From the NCBI GenBank assembly GCA_964596065.1, contig CAZQSM010000035.1, positions 1 to 23,278 on the forward strand: 23,278 nt of DNA, read 5' to 3'. The position numbers and the translations under genes were made by a program. This DNA comes from SZUA-254 sp964596065 (lineage in GTDB: Bacteria; Bacteroidota; Ignavibacteria; UBA10030; SZUA-254). Every line of letters starts with the position of its first letter. The stretch's first letter is position 1. Below the pieces are notes generated by a model that was not told where the DNA came from, searched no databases, and saw nothing but the letters and a program-made list of their open reading frames with translations. Shown piece by piece: positions 7,055-16,025 of the stretch.

Positions 7055-9220
7055 ATGATCAAACGAACGATCCTCCCCGCGCTGTTCGCACTCCTGTTCA
7101 CCTGCCTCCCGGCCCGCGCCTCCGACTGGCTCACCATCCAGGACCCGAGGATGCCGTGGCGCAGCGGCCAGGGAACAATCGAAAAAGCGGTGCTCTCCGT
7201 ACGGCCGGTGGGAATATACATGGAGTGCGGGCTCTACCTGACGTTTTCCGCCAGCGGGCTCGGGTATTCCGCGGCCGACACGATGGAGGTCCAGTTCCAG
7301 TTCGACCTTCCGACTGAATCGATCGTGTACGACTCGTGGCTCTGGATCGGCGACACCATCATCCGCGGCGAGATCCTGGACAAATGGACCGCAGAATCGA
7401 TTTATGAGGATATCGTCAACCGGAGGCGTGACCCCTCCATCCTCTATAAACGGAGCGCGAACCATTACGAACTGCGCATCTTCCCGATGCTCGGGAACGA
7501 ATCCCGCAAGGTGAAGATCACCTACCTCGTGCCCACGCAGTGGAATTCCAGGAACGTTTCCTCACTCCTCCCCTCGAAGCTGATCCGGACATCGAGGAAC
7601 GCCGTTTCGGGCCTGAGCGTGATCACGTGGCCCGGCGGCGAATGGAAAAACCCGAAGTTCCTCGAACACGAAGGCATCGCCTTCACGCCGGCGTACGACA
7701 CCGTGAACGGGGACCATCACCGCGCCGACCTGCCCTGGTCGGCGCTGCTGAACGATGTTCAGTTTGCGGTCGACGCCCCGCTGACGAACGGCCTCTTCGT
7801 CAATTCGGCCGCGACGGCCGGAGGCGGATATTACCAGCTGGCCCTCCTCCCGTCCGCGGCGCTCGACCTGTCGTCGAACCGGAAGACGGCTGTCCTCTTC
7901 GATTACACCTCGGGGAACAGCAGCGTCACCACCCCGGAGGTGATCTCGGCCGTGAAGACGATGCTCTTCACCACCTTCACGACGAGGGATTCCTTCAACC
8001 TTATTTTTTCGCAGGCCAGCGTCAGGCGGGCGAGCGACCGGTGGCTCCCGGCCGACTCGGGGACCGTCGACAGCGTGTTCGCCTCGCTCGGGGCGAACCC
8101 GATCGCCAGCTACAGCAACCTCCCGTCGCTGCTCGCCAACGCCATCGATTTCGTCGGGTCGACGGGCAATGCGGGCGACCTGATGCTCCTGTCGAATTCA
8201 GACCAGTTCGGCGGCGGCGCGATTTCGAACCAGCTCGTCGCGGACCTGCAGAACCTGATGAGTGAAACGATTCCCATCCACGTGATCGATTATCAGACGG
8301 CCAATTTTTCCTGGAACTGGATCGGGGGGCGGTATTACCACGGCAACGAATATTTCTACACCAATATCACGCGCCTGACCGGCGGCAACTATAACTCGAT
8401 GCGGACGCAATCGCCGTACGGTCCGTTCAACTCCTTCGCCTCGATCGTCCCGGCCGCGTTCCAGGCGATCGGGGGTTTCATCGGGACGTTCGACCTGTAC
8501 ACGCGGGTCCGGAACGGGTTCTGTTACAGCCGGATCAATCTGGGAGGTCCCGGCGACGCAGTCTACCTCGACAGGCCCATCCTCCAGGCGGGACGGTTCT
8601 ACGGAAACTTTCCGATCACCGTCGAAGTCTCGGGCGTCTACAACGATACGGTGTTCAGCGCGGCGTTCGAACTCGACGATACGACGGCGCTCCCGACCGA
8701 CAGCCTCACGGAGGAAGTGTGGGCGGGCAACTACATCCGGTCCCTCGAGGGGCAGACACAGACGAACGACATCGTGAGCGAAATCGTCCGGACCAGCGTG
8801 AGCGAACGGGTCCTCTCCATCTACTCGGCGTTCCTCTGCCTCGAACCGTCGAGGGGCGGGGAAGTCTGCTACGACTGCCTCGACGAGTCCGGGAGCGTCG
8901 TCGGCGTGGAAGACTCCGCGGACGGCGCCGTCGCGGACACGCTCCTCCGGGCGTTCCCGAACCCGTTCAACGCGTCGACGACCATCAGGCTGAGGATTCC
9001 CGCGACGGTCGACCGCGAAACCGCCAGCCTGAAAATTTACGACGTGCTCGGCCGGGAAGTCCGGGTGTTCGATCTCGCCTCCACCGCGCCGGGCGGGGAG
9101 ACCGACATCGTCTGGAGCGGCACGGACCAGGACGGGATCCCGGTCAACAGCGGCGTCTACTTCGTGGTGTACAGGACGTCCGGCGGGGCGCAGACGCTCA
9201 AGTTGATGATGTTGAAATGA
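7055..9220 (+). CDS. Secreted VIT/von Willebrand A-like protein with T9SS sorting domain
   Basis: A 721-residue exported protein. After a signal peptide (ILPALFALLFTCLPARAS) comes a VIT-like region, about residues 30-175: strand-rich, with VQFQFDLPTESIVYDSWLWIGD, GEILDKWTAESIYEDIVNRRRDPSILY and YELRIFPMLGNESRKVKITYLVP, as in inter-alpha-trypsin inhibitor heavy-chain proteins. A VWA-like region follows (about 277-430), but the metal-site motif reads D283-Y-T-S-G rather than DxSxS, so metal binding may be lost. The C-terminus (634-721) begins FPNPFN and ends GVYFVVYRTSGGAQTLKLMMLK, a type IX secretion sorting domain, so the protein should reach the cell surface. ATG 7055 is preceded by GAGGA; the frame stays open upstream without a better start. 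Its stop overlaps the next gene in ATGA. Confidence 0.82.
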   Translation: MIKRTILPALFALLFTCLPARASDWLTIQDPRMPWRSGQGTIEKAVLSVRPVGIYMECGLYLTFSASGLGYSAADTMEVQFQFDLPTESIVYDSWLWIGDTIIRGEILDKWTAESIYEDIVNRRRDPSILYKRSANHYELRIFPMLGNESRKVKITYLVPTQWNSRNVSSLLPSKLIRTSRNAVSGLSVITWPGGEWKNPKFLEHEGIAFTPAYDTVNGDHHRADLPWSALLNDVQFAVDAPLTNGLFVNSAATAGGGYYQLALLPSAALDLSSNRKTAVLFDYTSGNSSVTTPEVISAVKTMLFTTFTTRDSFNLIFSQASVRRASDRWLPADSGTVDSVFASLGANPIASYSNLPSLLANAIDFVGSTGNAGDLMLLSNSDQFGGGAISNQLVADLQNLMSETIPIHVIDYQTANFSWNWIGGRYYHGNEYFYTNITRLTGGNYNSMRTQSPYGPFNSFASIVPAAFQAIGGFIGTFDLYTRVRNGFCYSRINLGGPGDAVYLDRPILQAGRFYGNFPITVEVSGVYNDTVFSAAFELDDTTALPTDSLTEEVWAGNYIRSLEGQTQTNDIVSEIVRTSVSERVLSIYSAFLCLEPSRGGEVCYDCLDESGSVVGVEDSADGAVADTLLRAFPNPFNASTTIRLRIPATVDRETASLKIYDVLGREVRVFDLASTAPGGETDIVWSGTDQDGIPVNSGVYFVVYRTSGGAQTLKLMMLK

Positions 9221-11661
9221 TGTTTCTCCTCGTTTGCTCGCTCCTCGTCCTGGGCGTACTGGTCGGCCTCGCGCTCTCACAGGTCTCCGGGCTCCGCAAG
9301 CGGGTCAACGCGTTGATGCACGAACTCTTCAAGCTCCCGGGACTCGAGTCGAGGCTCAAGCTGCTGGAGCGGGAGTTGGAGGGATTGCGGGGCGGGGCGA
9401 AACCCTCCCATCAGCAGCAGTCGCCGGTGTCGACCGTACCGATCCCGGCCGCGTCACCGGCGGACGCGCCACCCCCGGTCTTCGATCCGAAGGTGGTGCC
9501 GGCGGACAAGCCGCTTACGACGCCCGCCGATGCCGCCGGGATGATGGAGATCCCGTCTCCGGCCGTTCCCCGCTTTGAATACCAACCCCCGAAACCCTCC
9601 CGGAGCCGCGCCGAGTGGGAGTCGTTCGTCGGCGGCCAGCTCCTCAACAGGATCGGGGCCTTCGCCCTGATCATCGGGGTGGGCTTTTTCCTGAAGTACG
9701 CCTTCGACAACAACTGGATATCAGAGAGTGTGCGGGTGCTGATCGGCGCCGCGGCGGGTGTTTCCTGCCTCGCGGTCGCGGCGCGCACCCGGGGCCGCGG
9801 AATGATGATCTTCGCGCAGGGGCTTGTGGGAGGCGGGGTCGCCATTTTGTACCTGTCGGTCTTCGCCTCGTTCAATTATTACCACCTCGTGCCCCAGTGG
9901 GTCGCATTCGTCCTGATGTCGGCGGTGACGCTCGTGACGTTCGTCCACGGCGTCCGGTACGATTCGCTCGCGGTCGCCGCGCTCGGCTGGGCGGGCGGTT
10001 TCCTGACCCCGTTCATGCTCAGCTCCGGGACGCCGAATGCGGTCGGCCTCTTCGGCTACATCGCCATACTCGACGTCGCCATCCTCGGATTGCTCTTCAG
10101 GAAGCGGGAGTGGGTCGTCCTGGAGCCGCTGACGATGCTGGCCACCTGGACGGTCTACTACGCGTGGCACCTCGATTTGTACGACGAGTCCCGCCTCGGA
10201 ACCTCGCTCTCGTTCACCGGCCTCTTCTGGCTGTTGTTCCACCTCTCCGACTCCCTGCGGGGAGCGCGGGGAACGTCGCCGCGGTCGGCGGCGCGGTATC
10301 TCGCGCCGGCCGCCAACGCCGGTCTGTTCTATCTGATGCTCTACGCGATACTCGAAAGCGGGCACCACGGGTGGACGGCCCCCGCCACGCTGATCCTCGC
10401 GGCGCTCTATTTTTTCACCGGCCTGACCGTCCGCGGGATGGAGGGGGGAAGCCTGGGCGTCGCCGAATCGGGCCTCCCGCAACACCTGCTCACCACCGCG
10501 GTCCTCGTCGGGGTGGCGACCGCGATCGAGTACAGCGGTTTTTCGACCATCCTGCTCTGGGCCCTCGAGGGAGCCGCCCTGGCCTGGTGCGGCGCCCGGT
10601 GGAACTTCCGTTACCTGTTGAGCGCGGGCGTGGTCTTCCTCGCCGCCGCCGCGCTCAAGCTCACCGACACGCCCGGCGCGTTTTTCCACGCCTACCCGGG
10701 TGAAACCGACCCGGTCCTCAACCTCCGGAGCCTCGCCTACCTCGCGTACTGCGCCTCGCTGGCGCTGGCCGCCCGGCAGTACCGGAACTACGACGACCGG
10801 ATCGCCGCCCTCCTCCGGGCCTGGCTCGAATCCGCGTCGGCGCTGGCCCTCTTCGTCCTCGTCACGGTCAGCGTGAACGACTTTTTCTCGTTCCGGCAAA
10901 GCCTCGAGCCTCCCGGGGCGGCCCACGACCTCATCTTCCGGCGGCTGATGGCGATCGGTTCGTCGTGGACCATCTTCTCGCTCCCGTTCGTCGCGGCGGG
11001 ATTGTCGGCGGGCAGGGCCACCGCGCTGATCTCCGGCCTGGTCGCCCTCCTCCTCGGGGTGGCCCTCGTGGTGCTTCGGGGCATCGCGTTCCATCCGATC
11101 GAAATCTTCGCGCCGCTCTTCAACTACCGCGTCGCCGCGTTCCTGCTCGCGGCCTTGACGCTGGTGATCCACTCGACGCTGCTGTACTCGCGTCCGGACC
11201 CGTTCGGCTGGCTCCCCGACGTCCGGGACGCCATCCGCCTGGCCATCGGCGTCGCGATCCTCGCCCTGCTGACCGGAGAGACCCGGGACACCTTCGGCAG
11301 GATGCTCCACGACCTCGGCCCGGGAGGCAGTTCCGGGCCCGACGCCGACACGTTCCTGAAATACCGGAACCTCCAGCAGCTCTCCCTCTCGGGCGTGTGG
11401 CTGCTCTATTCGGGCATTCTGCTCGCCGCGGGGATCTGGAAGAAGTCGCGGGGCCTGAGGCTTTTTTCCATCGGCCTCTTCGGGCTGACCATTCTGAAAA
11501 TATTCATCTACGATCTTTCCTTCCTCGAAACGCTCTACAGGATCTTTTCCTTCGTCGGGCTCGGGCTGATACTGCTGGCCGTCTCCTACGCCTACCAGCG
11601 ATTCAAGGGCCTCCTCTTCGGGCCCGGCGACCCGCCCGCCGGCGGCACGGGCGGATCGTGA
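9217..11661 (+). CDS. DUF2339 polytopic membrane protein
   Basis: An 814-residue integral membrane protein. Residues 1-18 form a membrane segment, about 22-57 a charged probable coiled coil (VSGLRKRVNALMHELF and LESRLKLLERELEGLR), and 60-130 a Pro/Ala-rich linker. From WESFVGGQLLNRIGAFALIIGVGFFLKYAFDNNW onward there are some twenty hydrophobic helices, with AQGLVGGGVAILYLSVFASFNYYHL and GWAGGFLTPFMLSSG; this layout is typical of DUF2339. The function of the family is not established. ATG 9217 overlaps the stop of the preceding gene (ATGA), implying translational coupling and a possible working pair with the surface VIT protein. The frame is open far upstream, but only inside the previous gene. 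No terminator is visible before corA. Confidence 0.87.
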   Translation: MMFLLVCSLLVLGVLVGLALSQVSGLRKRVNALMHELFKLPGLESRLKLLERELEGLRGGAKPSHQQQSPVSTVPIPAASPADAPPPVFDPKVVPADKPLTTPADAAGMMEIPSPAVPRFEYQPPKPSRSRAEWESFVGGQLLNRIGAFALIIGVGFFLKYAFDNNWISESVRVLIGAAAGVSCLAVAARTRGRGMMIFAQGLVGGGVAILYLSVFASFNYYHLVPQWVAFVLMSAVTLVTFVHGVRYDSLAVAALGWAGGFLTPFMLSSGTPNAVGLFGYIAILDVAILGLLFRKREWVVLEPLTMLATWTVYYAWHLDLYDESRLGTSLSFTGLFWLLFHLSDSLRGARGTSPRSAARYLAPAANAGLFYLMLYAILESGHHGWTAPATLILAALYFFTGLTVRGMEGGSLGVAESGLPQHLLTTAVLVGVATAIEYSGFSTILLWALEGAALAWCGARWNFRYLLSAGVVFLAAAALKLTDTPGAFFHAYPGETDPVLNLRSLAYLAYCASLALAARQYRNYDDRIAALLRAWLESASALALFVLVTVSVNDFFSFRQSLEPPGAAHDLIFRRLMAIGSSWTIFSLPFVAAGLSAGRATALISGLVALLLGVALVVLRGIAFHPIEIFAPLFNYRVAAFLLAALTLVIHSTLLYSRPDPFGWLPDVRDAIRLAIGVAILALLTGETRDTFGRMLHDLGPGGSSGPDADTFLKYRNLQQLSLSGVWLLYSGILLAAGIWKKSRGLRLFSIGLFGLTILKIFIYDLSFLETLYRIFSFVGLGLILLAVSYAYQRFKGLLFGPGDPPAGGTGGS

Positions 11662-11676
11662 CGAGCCCGGCGGTGG

Positions 11677-11705
11677 TTGCGGTTGTGCACCCCGATTGGT
11701 AAGTT
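11677..11705 (+). promoter_or_regulatory. Candidate promoter for corA, very close to the start codon
   Basis: TTGCGG (11677-11682), 17 bases, TAAGTT (11700-11705), with TG at 11697-11698 as an extended -10. Only eight bases separate it from ATG 11714, which predicts a leaderless or almost leaderless mRNA. An AAGG at 11706-11709 could alternatively act as a weak ribosome binding site on a transcript from further upstream. Confidence 0.5.
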
Positions 11706-11713
11706 AAGGCACC

Positions 11714-12778
11714 ATGGCGCGTTTCATCCGCAAGAAAGACGAAGTCCGGGGGCAGGGCCCCGGCTCGCTGATCTTCATCGGCAAACGAAAGGTCGAGCGC
11801 ACGTCGATCCACGTGATCGATTACGACGCTGAACAGATCGGCGAGTTCGACCTGACGGGGATCGACCAGCTCCGCGACCTCGCGACGACCCCGACCTGCT
11901 CCTGGATCAACGTCTATGGCCTGCACGACGTCGAGCAGATCCGCGCCGTCGGCGCGCGCTTCAACATCCATCCCCTCGCCCTTGAGGACGTCCTGAACAC
12001 CGGCCAGCGCCCGAAAATCGAGGAATACGACAACTCGATCTTCATCGTCGTCAAGATGTTCCGGTACGACCAGTCCGACGGCATCGTCCACGCCGAACAG
12101 CTGAGCCTGGTCGTGGGGGCCAATTTCCTGGTGAGTTTCCAGGAAAAACCGATGGACGTCTTCGAAGGGGTCCGGGAACGGATCAGGAAGAAGAAGGGCC
12201 GGATCAGGACCATGGGGACCGACTACCTCGCCTACGCCCTGCTCGACAGCGTCGTGGACAACTACATCGACGTCATCGAGCGGATCGGCAGCAGGGTCGA
12301 GGAACTCGACGAGGAGATCCTCGACAACCCCGGGAAGGAGATCATCGCCAGGATCAGCCGCGCCAAGCGCGAGATCAATTACCTCCGGAAATCGGTCCGC
12401 CCCGCGCGGGACGCCGTCCTCATCCTGGAAAAACTCGAAAACGACATCATCACCGACGGCGTCGGGCCGTTCCTGAAGGACCTCGAGGACCTCGCCACCC
12501 ACGCGAGCGAGGCGATCGAAACCTACCGCGAGATGCTCTCCGACCAGCTCAACATCTACCACTCGTCGGTGAGCAACAGGATGAATGACGTGATGAAGGT
12601 GCTCACGATCTTCGCCGCGATCTTCATCCCGCTGACCTTCATCGCGGGGATTTACGGCATGAACTTCGACAACCTGCCCGAGCTCCACTTCGAGTACGGG
12701 TACCATATGTTCTGGGGCGTGATCGTGACGGTCGCCGGGGGGATGCTCTACTTTTTCAAGAAGAAGGGCTGGTTCTGA
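11714..12778 (+). CDS. corA: CorA-family magnesium/cobalt transporter
   Basis: A 354-residue pentameric divalent-cation channel of the inner membrane. The family signature YGMNF (in IAGIYGMNFDNLPEL) follows the first of two C-terminal helices (VLTIFAAIFIPLTFIAGIY), and the second is MFWGVIVTVAGGMLYFF, ending in a Lys-rich KKKGWF tail. The N-terminal cytoplasmic domain includes INVYGLHD, HPLALEDVLNTGQRPKIEEYDN and long helices with RISRAKREINYLRKSVRPARD, as in CorA proteins. Length is normal. It most likely imports Mg2+; Co2+ or Ni2+ passage is possible and some relatives export Zn2+. The last bases overlap the inferred CTG start of the flavoprotein downstream, so the two are probably co-translated. 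Confidence 0.94.
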   Translation: MARFIRKKDEVRGQGPGSLIFIGKRKVERTSIHVIDYDAEQIGEFDLTGIDQLRDLATTPTCSWINVYGLHDVEQIRAVGARFNIHPLALEDVLNTGQRPKIEEYDNSIFIVVKMFRYDQSDGIVHAEQLSLVVGANFLVSFQEKPMDVFEGVRERIRKKKGRIRTMGTDYLAYALLDSVVDNYIDVIERIGSRVEELDEEILDNPGKEIIARISRAKREINYLRKSVRPARDAVLILEKLENDIITDGVGPFLKDLEDLATHASEAIETYREMLSDQLNIYHSSVSNRMNDVMKVLTIFAAIFIPLTFIAGIYGMNFDNLPELHFEYGYHMFWGVIVTVAGGMLYFFKKKGWF

Positions 12779-13959
12779 GCGCGACGGAGGCCGACCTCGT
12801 CGTCCTCGGCGCGGGGGCGGCGGGGCTGATGTGCGCCGCGACCGCGGCCGCCCGGGGACGCCGCGTGATCGTCCTCGAACGCAACGAGCGGATCGGCGAG
12901 AAGATCCGCATCTCCGGGGGCGGGCGGTGCAATTTCACCAACACCGTCACCCGGAAGGACCACTACCTCTCCGCCAACCCCCACTTCGCGACGTCGGCGC
13001 TTGCCCGCTATACGCCCGCGGATTTCATCGCTCTCGTCGAACGCCACGGCATCCCCTGGCACGAAAAAACCCCCGGCCAGCTTTTCTGCGACGGGAGTTC
13101 CCGCGAGATCATAGATCTGTTCGGGAAGGAGTGCGCCGCCGCGGGCGTCATGATCGTGACCGGCTGCCAGGTCGGTGCCGTGTCACGGGAAGGGCGGTTC
13201 CGGACCGCCGCCGGCGCCGCCGGGTACCTCTCCGATTCGCTCGTCGTCGCCACCGGGGGGCTCTCCATTCCCACGCTCGGCGCGACGGATTTCGGCTACC
13301 GGATCGCGAGGCAGTTCGGGCACACCATCAACGAACCGAGGCCCGGCCTCGTCCCGCTCACGCTCGACGGGGACGACCTGGCGTTCGCAACCGGACTGAG
13401 CGGCGTTTCGCTCGACGCCGGGGTATCGTGCGGCGGGGCCTCGTTCAGGGAAAAGATCCTCTTCACCCACCGGGGCCTCAGCGGACCGGCGATCCTGCAG
13501 GTCTCGTCGTACTGGAAGCCCGGGAGCGCGGTGACGATCGACCTCGCGCCGGATGTGGACCTCTTCAGTTACCTCGGTGACGCCCGTGCCGCCGCCAGCG
13601 GCGGCATTGAATTGCCGATGGTCCTTTCGGATCTATTCCCGAAACGGTTCGCCAGGGCGTGGTGCGACCGGTTCGTGCGGCCGAAGCTGATGGCGGCCTT
13701 TTCCAACGAGGAGTTGAAGGGGATCGCCTCGGCGCTGCGCGCCTGGACGATCGTTCCGGCGGGCACGGAGGGTTTTTCAAAGGCGGAAGTCACCTGCGGG
13801 GGGGTCGACACGACGGAGCTCTCCTCGAAGACGATGGAATCGAAAAAAATTCCGGGGCTCTATTTCATCGGCGAGGTGGTCGACGTGACGGGGCATCTCG
13901 GGGGGTACAATTTCCAGTGGGCCTGGGCGTCGGGGCACGCCGCGGGGCAGTTCGCGTAG
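12775..13959 (+). CDS. NAD(P)/FAD-dependent oxidoreductase, HI0933 family, apparent CTG start
   Basis: A flavoprotein of the HI0933/BaiN-like family, 394 residues from the start I infer. The FAD-binding Rossmann motif is DLVVLGAGAAGLMCA near the N-terminus, followed by VIVLERNERIGEKIRISGGGRCNFTN, a strong family hallmark. Later come VVATGGLSIPTLGATDFGYRIARQFGH, LFTHRGLSGPAILQVSS, and C-terminal GLYFIGEVVDVTGHLGGYNFQWAWASGHAAG. The first ATG (12829) lies after the GAGAAG loop and would delete it. Upstream in frame there is no ATG, GTG or TTG close by, but CTG 12775 overlaps the corA stop (CTGA) and has AGAAGG seven bases ahead. CTG initiation, or a sequence error, is therefore implied. The substrate of the family is mostly unknown. 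Confidence 0.9.
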   Translation: MSATEADLVVLGAGAAGLMCAATAAARGRRVIVLERNERIGEKIRISGGGRCNFTNTVTRKDHYLSANPHFATSALARYTPADFIALVERHGIPWHEKTPGQLFCDGSSREIIDLFGKECAAAGVMIVTGCQVGAVSREGRFRTAAGAAGYLSDSLVVATGGLSIPTLGATDFGYRIARQFGHTINEPRPGLVPLTLDGDDLAFATGLSGVSLDAGVSCGGASFREKILFTHRGLSGPAILQVSSYWKPGSAVTIDLAPDVDLFSYLGDARAAASGGIELPMVLSDLFPKRFARAWCDRFVRPKLMAAFSNEELKGIASALRAWTIVPAGTEGFSKAEVTCGGVDTTELSSKTMESKKIPGLYFIGEVVDVTGHLGGYNFQWAWASGHAAGQFA

Positions 13960-13975
13960 GGCGGGTTCACCCGCC
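13960..13975. other. GC hairpin between convergent genes
   Basis: GGCGGG, loop TTCA, CCCGCC sits directly between the flavoprotein stop and the last codons of the opposite-strand protease. No T-run follows on either strand, so it is at best a weak bidirectional pause or terminator. Confidence 0.35.
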
Positions 13976-14887
13976 TCCGAATTTCCTCCTCACGAGGTCG
14001 ATGTCCGCCCTGGTCAGGACCGGTTTCGACATGTCCTGTTTCGCGAACTTGTAGTGCATGATCGCGGCGGGGTCGTCCACGTGCCCGAACCCGAGCGCGT
14101 GTCCGAACTCGTGGACCAGCGCGATCCGAAGGTCCCCGACGCTGCTGTACTGGTAGATCGTGATGTCCCCTCCCGTGAAGACGCCCTGTTCGAACTCCCG
14201 CGAATCCACGAAGGTGCCGTTGAAATACGTGACGTCGAGGTTGTTCGCCTCGGCCAGTTCGTTGATCTGGACGACGAGCTCGTTCACGGCCGCGACGTCG
14301 TCGTTCAGGTCGGTCCGGAGCCGCTCCAGGGATCCCTGCTCCCGCTCCAGCGCCTTCAGTTCCTGCTGGAGTTCCCCGAATTCCTTCGCGGGCGCCCCGC
14401 CCCGCTCGTTCCAGTACGCCGCCTTCGCGTTGTGCCCGTCGAACCGTTTCCGCAGCGCGGCCGCCGCTTCGTCGTACCGCCGCTGGGCCTCCGCCAGGCG
14501 TTCTGTCCGCCGCGTGTGCTGCCAGACGAGCGCGTCGTACGACCTCCCGCGCGAATCGATCGCGGCTTTCGCCTTGCGGGCTTCGAGCGTGCGCTGCTGC
14601 CTCTCGTCGTAGACCAGGTTCACCTTGAAGCTCGCCCCGCGGTCGAACCGGAAGAGCGGCCTGCCCGCCGGCTTTTCCCACACCGCCTTCGCCTCCTCCG
14701 CGACGCGGAGAAAATCCTGCTCCGAAATCCCGAACCTCCCGTCGAACGTTCCAAGCGAATACCCCACCGGGTACTCGTCGTCGGCGAAGGGGGCGCGCTC
14801 CGGTCCGTCCTTCGAGGGAGGGCCCTGGCAGGAGGCGAGGATGAGCAGGAGCAGGATGGGGAGGCCCCGGTGCTTGACGGGCGTCAT
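13967..14887 (-). CDS. Matrixin-like zinc metalloprotease lipoprotein with internal coiled coil
   Basis: A 306-residue lipoprotein: LLLLILASC places the lipidated Cys at residue 20. The catalytic zinc motif is HEFGHALGFGH (259-269; His259, Glu260, His263, His269), with a Met-turn IMHY around Met277, as in matrixin/metzincin proteases. The residues preceding it (GDITIYQY...DLRIALV) fit the usual strand-helix order. Between an N-terminal part with GRPLFRFDRG (about 73-82) and the protease core lies a long charged helical stretch (about 88-212) that should form a coiled coil, so the protease sits at the end of a stalk. ATG 14887 is chosen; an in-frame GTG lies three codons earlier and neither has a clear ribosome binding site. 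It is probably anchored in the envelope; the target is unknown. Confidence 0.85.
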   Translation of the reverse strand: MTPVKHRGLPILLLLILASCQGPPSKDGPERAPFADDEYPVGYSLGTFDGRFGISEQDFLRVAEEAKAVWEKPAGRPLFRFDRGASFKVNLVYDERQQRTLEARKAKAAIDSRGRSYDALVWQHTRRTERLAEAQRRYDEAAAALRKRFDGHNAKAAYWNERGGAPAKEFGELQQELKALEREQGSLERLRTDLNDDVAAVNELVVQINELAEANNLDVTYFNGTFVDSREFEQGVFTGGDITIYQYSSVGDLRIALVHEFGHALGFGHVDDPAAIMHYKFAKQDMSKPVLTRADIDLVRRKFGGG

Positions 14888-14930
14888 GGCCGGCACGGTA
14901 CCCGTTCTGATGCGATGCCCCGATCCGTCG

Positions 14931-16025
14931 TCATCCCGGCGGCGGCTCCTCCCTCACCGCGGACCCCATCAGGATGCCGATCGGCCTGAGCGGCGTGATG
15001 TTGTCGAAGACGATCTTCACGATCGCCGTCAGCGGCACCGAGAGGAACATCCCGACGATGCCCCAGATCGAACCCCAGAAGATCAGCGAGAACATGATCA
15101 GCAGCGGGCTCAGGTCGATGCTCTTTCCCATCATGCTCGGTTCCACGAGGTTGCCGATGGTGAACTTCACGGCCAGGATCAGGACGCCCATCCAGAGGGC
15201 GCTCATCGGGTTCTCGAACTGCACGAGGGCGAAGAGGAACGGGAGCACGCTCGCCACGATCGAGCCGATGTTCGGGATGAAGCTGAGGAAGAACGTGAGG
15301 ATGCCCCATATCACGACGAAGTCGAGCCCGAAGATCCACGTTATGAGCATCACGACCGACGCGGCGAGGAAGCCGACGAGCGTCTTGACGACGATGTATT
15401 TCTGGATGTTGTCCCTGATCCCGATGGTGATCGTCGTGAGCCTTCCCGAAAGCGAGGGGCTGAAGGCGTACCGCAGTTTTTTCGAGAGCATGTCCCGCCC
15501 GAGCAGGAGCAGGAGGAGGAATATGAACACCAGGACGAGGTTCGAGAGGAGCGAGTTCACCGATGCCAGCAGGATCTTCATCACGTCCGTGACGGTCACC
15601 CCCTTCAGGAACTCCGCGACGCGCGGATCGTCGGCGATGTTCCACCCGCCCGTGATCGCGTCCGGGGGGACGCCGATCAGCGCGCCCAGGCGCTGCCAGA
15701 TGTCGTTGAACCGTCCTTCGTATTGCCCCAGCCCGCCGGTGAACGACGCGACGCTCTGGTAGATCACCTGCGAAAACCCGAGCACCACCACCATCGTGAC
15801 CCCCATCGACAGCACCGTCACGAGACTCCTCGGCACCCGCCACTTCTCCAGCAGCTGGATCACCGGCTGGAGGAGCATGTAGATGAAGACCGCGACGACC
15901 AGCGGTATGAGCAGGTCCCCCGCCAGGTGGAGGACATAGAAGAGTATCGCCAGGCAGATGAAAGAAAGCAGGGCGACCGCCGTTTTCAGGTACGGGAGCT
16001 GGATTTCCTGGTCGTCTGTCGTCAT
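14931..16025 (-). CDS. AI-2E family transporter (PerM/TqsA-like permease)
   Basis: A 364-residue inner-membrane protein of the AI-2E family. It opens with paired hydrophobic segments (TAVALLSFICLAILFYVL, LLIPLVVAVFIYMLLQPVI), then RVPRSLVTVLSMGVT, a soluble region of about 80 residues, and then a C-terminal membrane block with GILTFFLSFIPNIGSIVA, NLVEPSMMGKSIDLSPL and WGSIWGIVGMFLSVPLTAIVKIV. These last motifs are hallmarks of the family. Members export autoinducer-2 or act as Na+/H+ antiporters, and many have unknown substrates, so no symbol is given. It is divergent from the CstA gene across 67 AT-rich bases. The metalloprotease gene follows 43 bases downstream on the same strand. Confidence 0.9.
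   Translation of the reverse strand: MTTDDQEIQLPYLKTAVALLSFICLAILFYVLHLAGDLLIPLVVAVFIYMLLQPVIQLLEKWRVPRSLVTVLSMGVTMVVVLGFSQVIYQSVASFTGGLGQYEGRFNDIWQRLGALIGVPPDAITGGWNIADDPRVAEFLKGVTVTDVMKILLASVNSLLSNLVLVFIFLLLLLLGRDMLSKKLRYAFSPSLSGRLTTITIGIRDNIQKYIVVKTLVGFLAASVVMLITWIFGLDFVVIWGILTFFLSFIPNIGSIVASVLPFLFALVQFENPMSALWMGVLILAVKFTIGNLVEPSMMGKSIDLSPLLIMFSLIFWGSIWGIVGMFLSVPLTAIVKIVFDNITPLRPIGILMGSAVREEPPPG

Noticed and set aside
9721..11310. 529-codon minus-strand open frame opposite the DUF2339 gene
   Set aside because: Low-complexity Arg/Glu/Gly-rich translation and no start signal; the plus strand gives a coherent membrane protein.
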